Source: Helicobacteraceae bacterium (GTDB lineage: Bacteria; Campylobacterota; Campylobacteria; Campylobacterales; SZUA-545). From it: 14,448 nucleotides of DNA. Positions 14,337 to 14,448 of this stretch are shown in pieces. Where the stretch lies: NCBI GenBank assembly GCA_031275395.1, contig JAISOU010000014.1, positions 1-14,448 of the forward strand, written 5' to 3'. How positions within the stretch are numbered: the stretch's first letter is position 1; each line of letters starts with the position of its first letter. A model generated the notes under the pieces. It was not told the origin of the DNA. It saw nothing but the letters and a program-made list of their open reading frames with translations, and searched no databases. The translations under genes were made by a program, and so were the position numbers.

Positions 14337-14448
14337 ATATAGAACGAATAAAGAGACTTAAGTCGAGGAATACGAACAAGCTAAAGAGAAAAGACGCTCT
14401 ACCCAACCTTACGTAAGCGAAACGGAACTTAACCTTGTAAATCTTGTT
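14337..14448. repeat. Second copy of the 112-bp direct repeat, cut by the window end
   Basis: The sequence is identical to the first copy as far as the window reaches, so the repeat may be longer. This copy lacks the ribosome site and ATG found before the first copy. The period of 324 is a multiple of three, so reading frames are kept. Confidence 0.95.

Overview
The window looks like a chromosomal segment from a member of the Campylobacterota (epsilonproteobacteria) of moderate GC content. This is inferred from gene content and order. FliN is followed by a FliO with a large periplasmic domain, as in Helicobacter and Campylobacter. TilS carries the SAGIDS loop, and a DUF374 acyltransferase and a single Xer-type recombinase stand next to a PilM/PilN/PilO-like trio. 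GATC and CGATCG are very frequent in most of the window.

Layout. Bases 1-3591 (+) hold a tightly overlapping run: the end of a DUF374 acyltransferase, a one-helix membrane protein, a tyrosine recombinase, and three genes that look like PilM, PilN and PilO, the inner-membrane platform of a type IV pilus, competence pseudopilus or type II secretion machine. Converging on it (-) are tilS and a small unrecognised gene, which is preceded by an 18-codon reading frame with a strong ribosome site and an A9 run. Divergent from these lie lolA and then htpG (+).

Bases 7552-10681 hold a zinc-homeostasis operon: a MacB/LolD-type ATPase, an FtsX-type permease, a periplasmic DUF3299 protein and a Zur repressor. 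It starts at a perfect 30-bp palindrome that covers its probable -10 box. I read this as a Zur-controlled zinc operon resembling the Zur-regulated PA4063-PA4066 locus of Pseudomonas. A tRNA-Lys(CTT) follows, then the frameshifted remains of a DUF268 gene. Next comes a flagellar cluster, cheX-like/fliN/fliO (+), which converges on plsC (-).

The last 880 bases contain no intact gene. In order they hold a GC-rich inverted repeat, a 110-nt sequence able to fold as a cloverleaf closed by a 15-bp stem, three tandem 32-bp repeats, and an AT-rich, AGA-rich stretch without a single GATC. In that stretch a 112-bp sequence occurs twice exactly, 324 bp apart, with the second copy running off the window. 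A small basic-protein reading frame broken by a frameshift lies across the first copy. This end is the most likely place for undescribed or mobile DNA.
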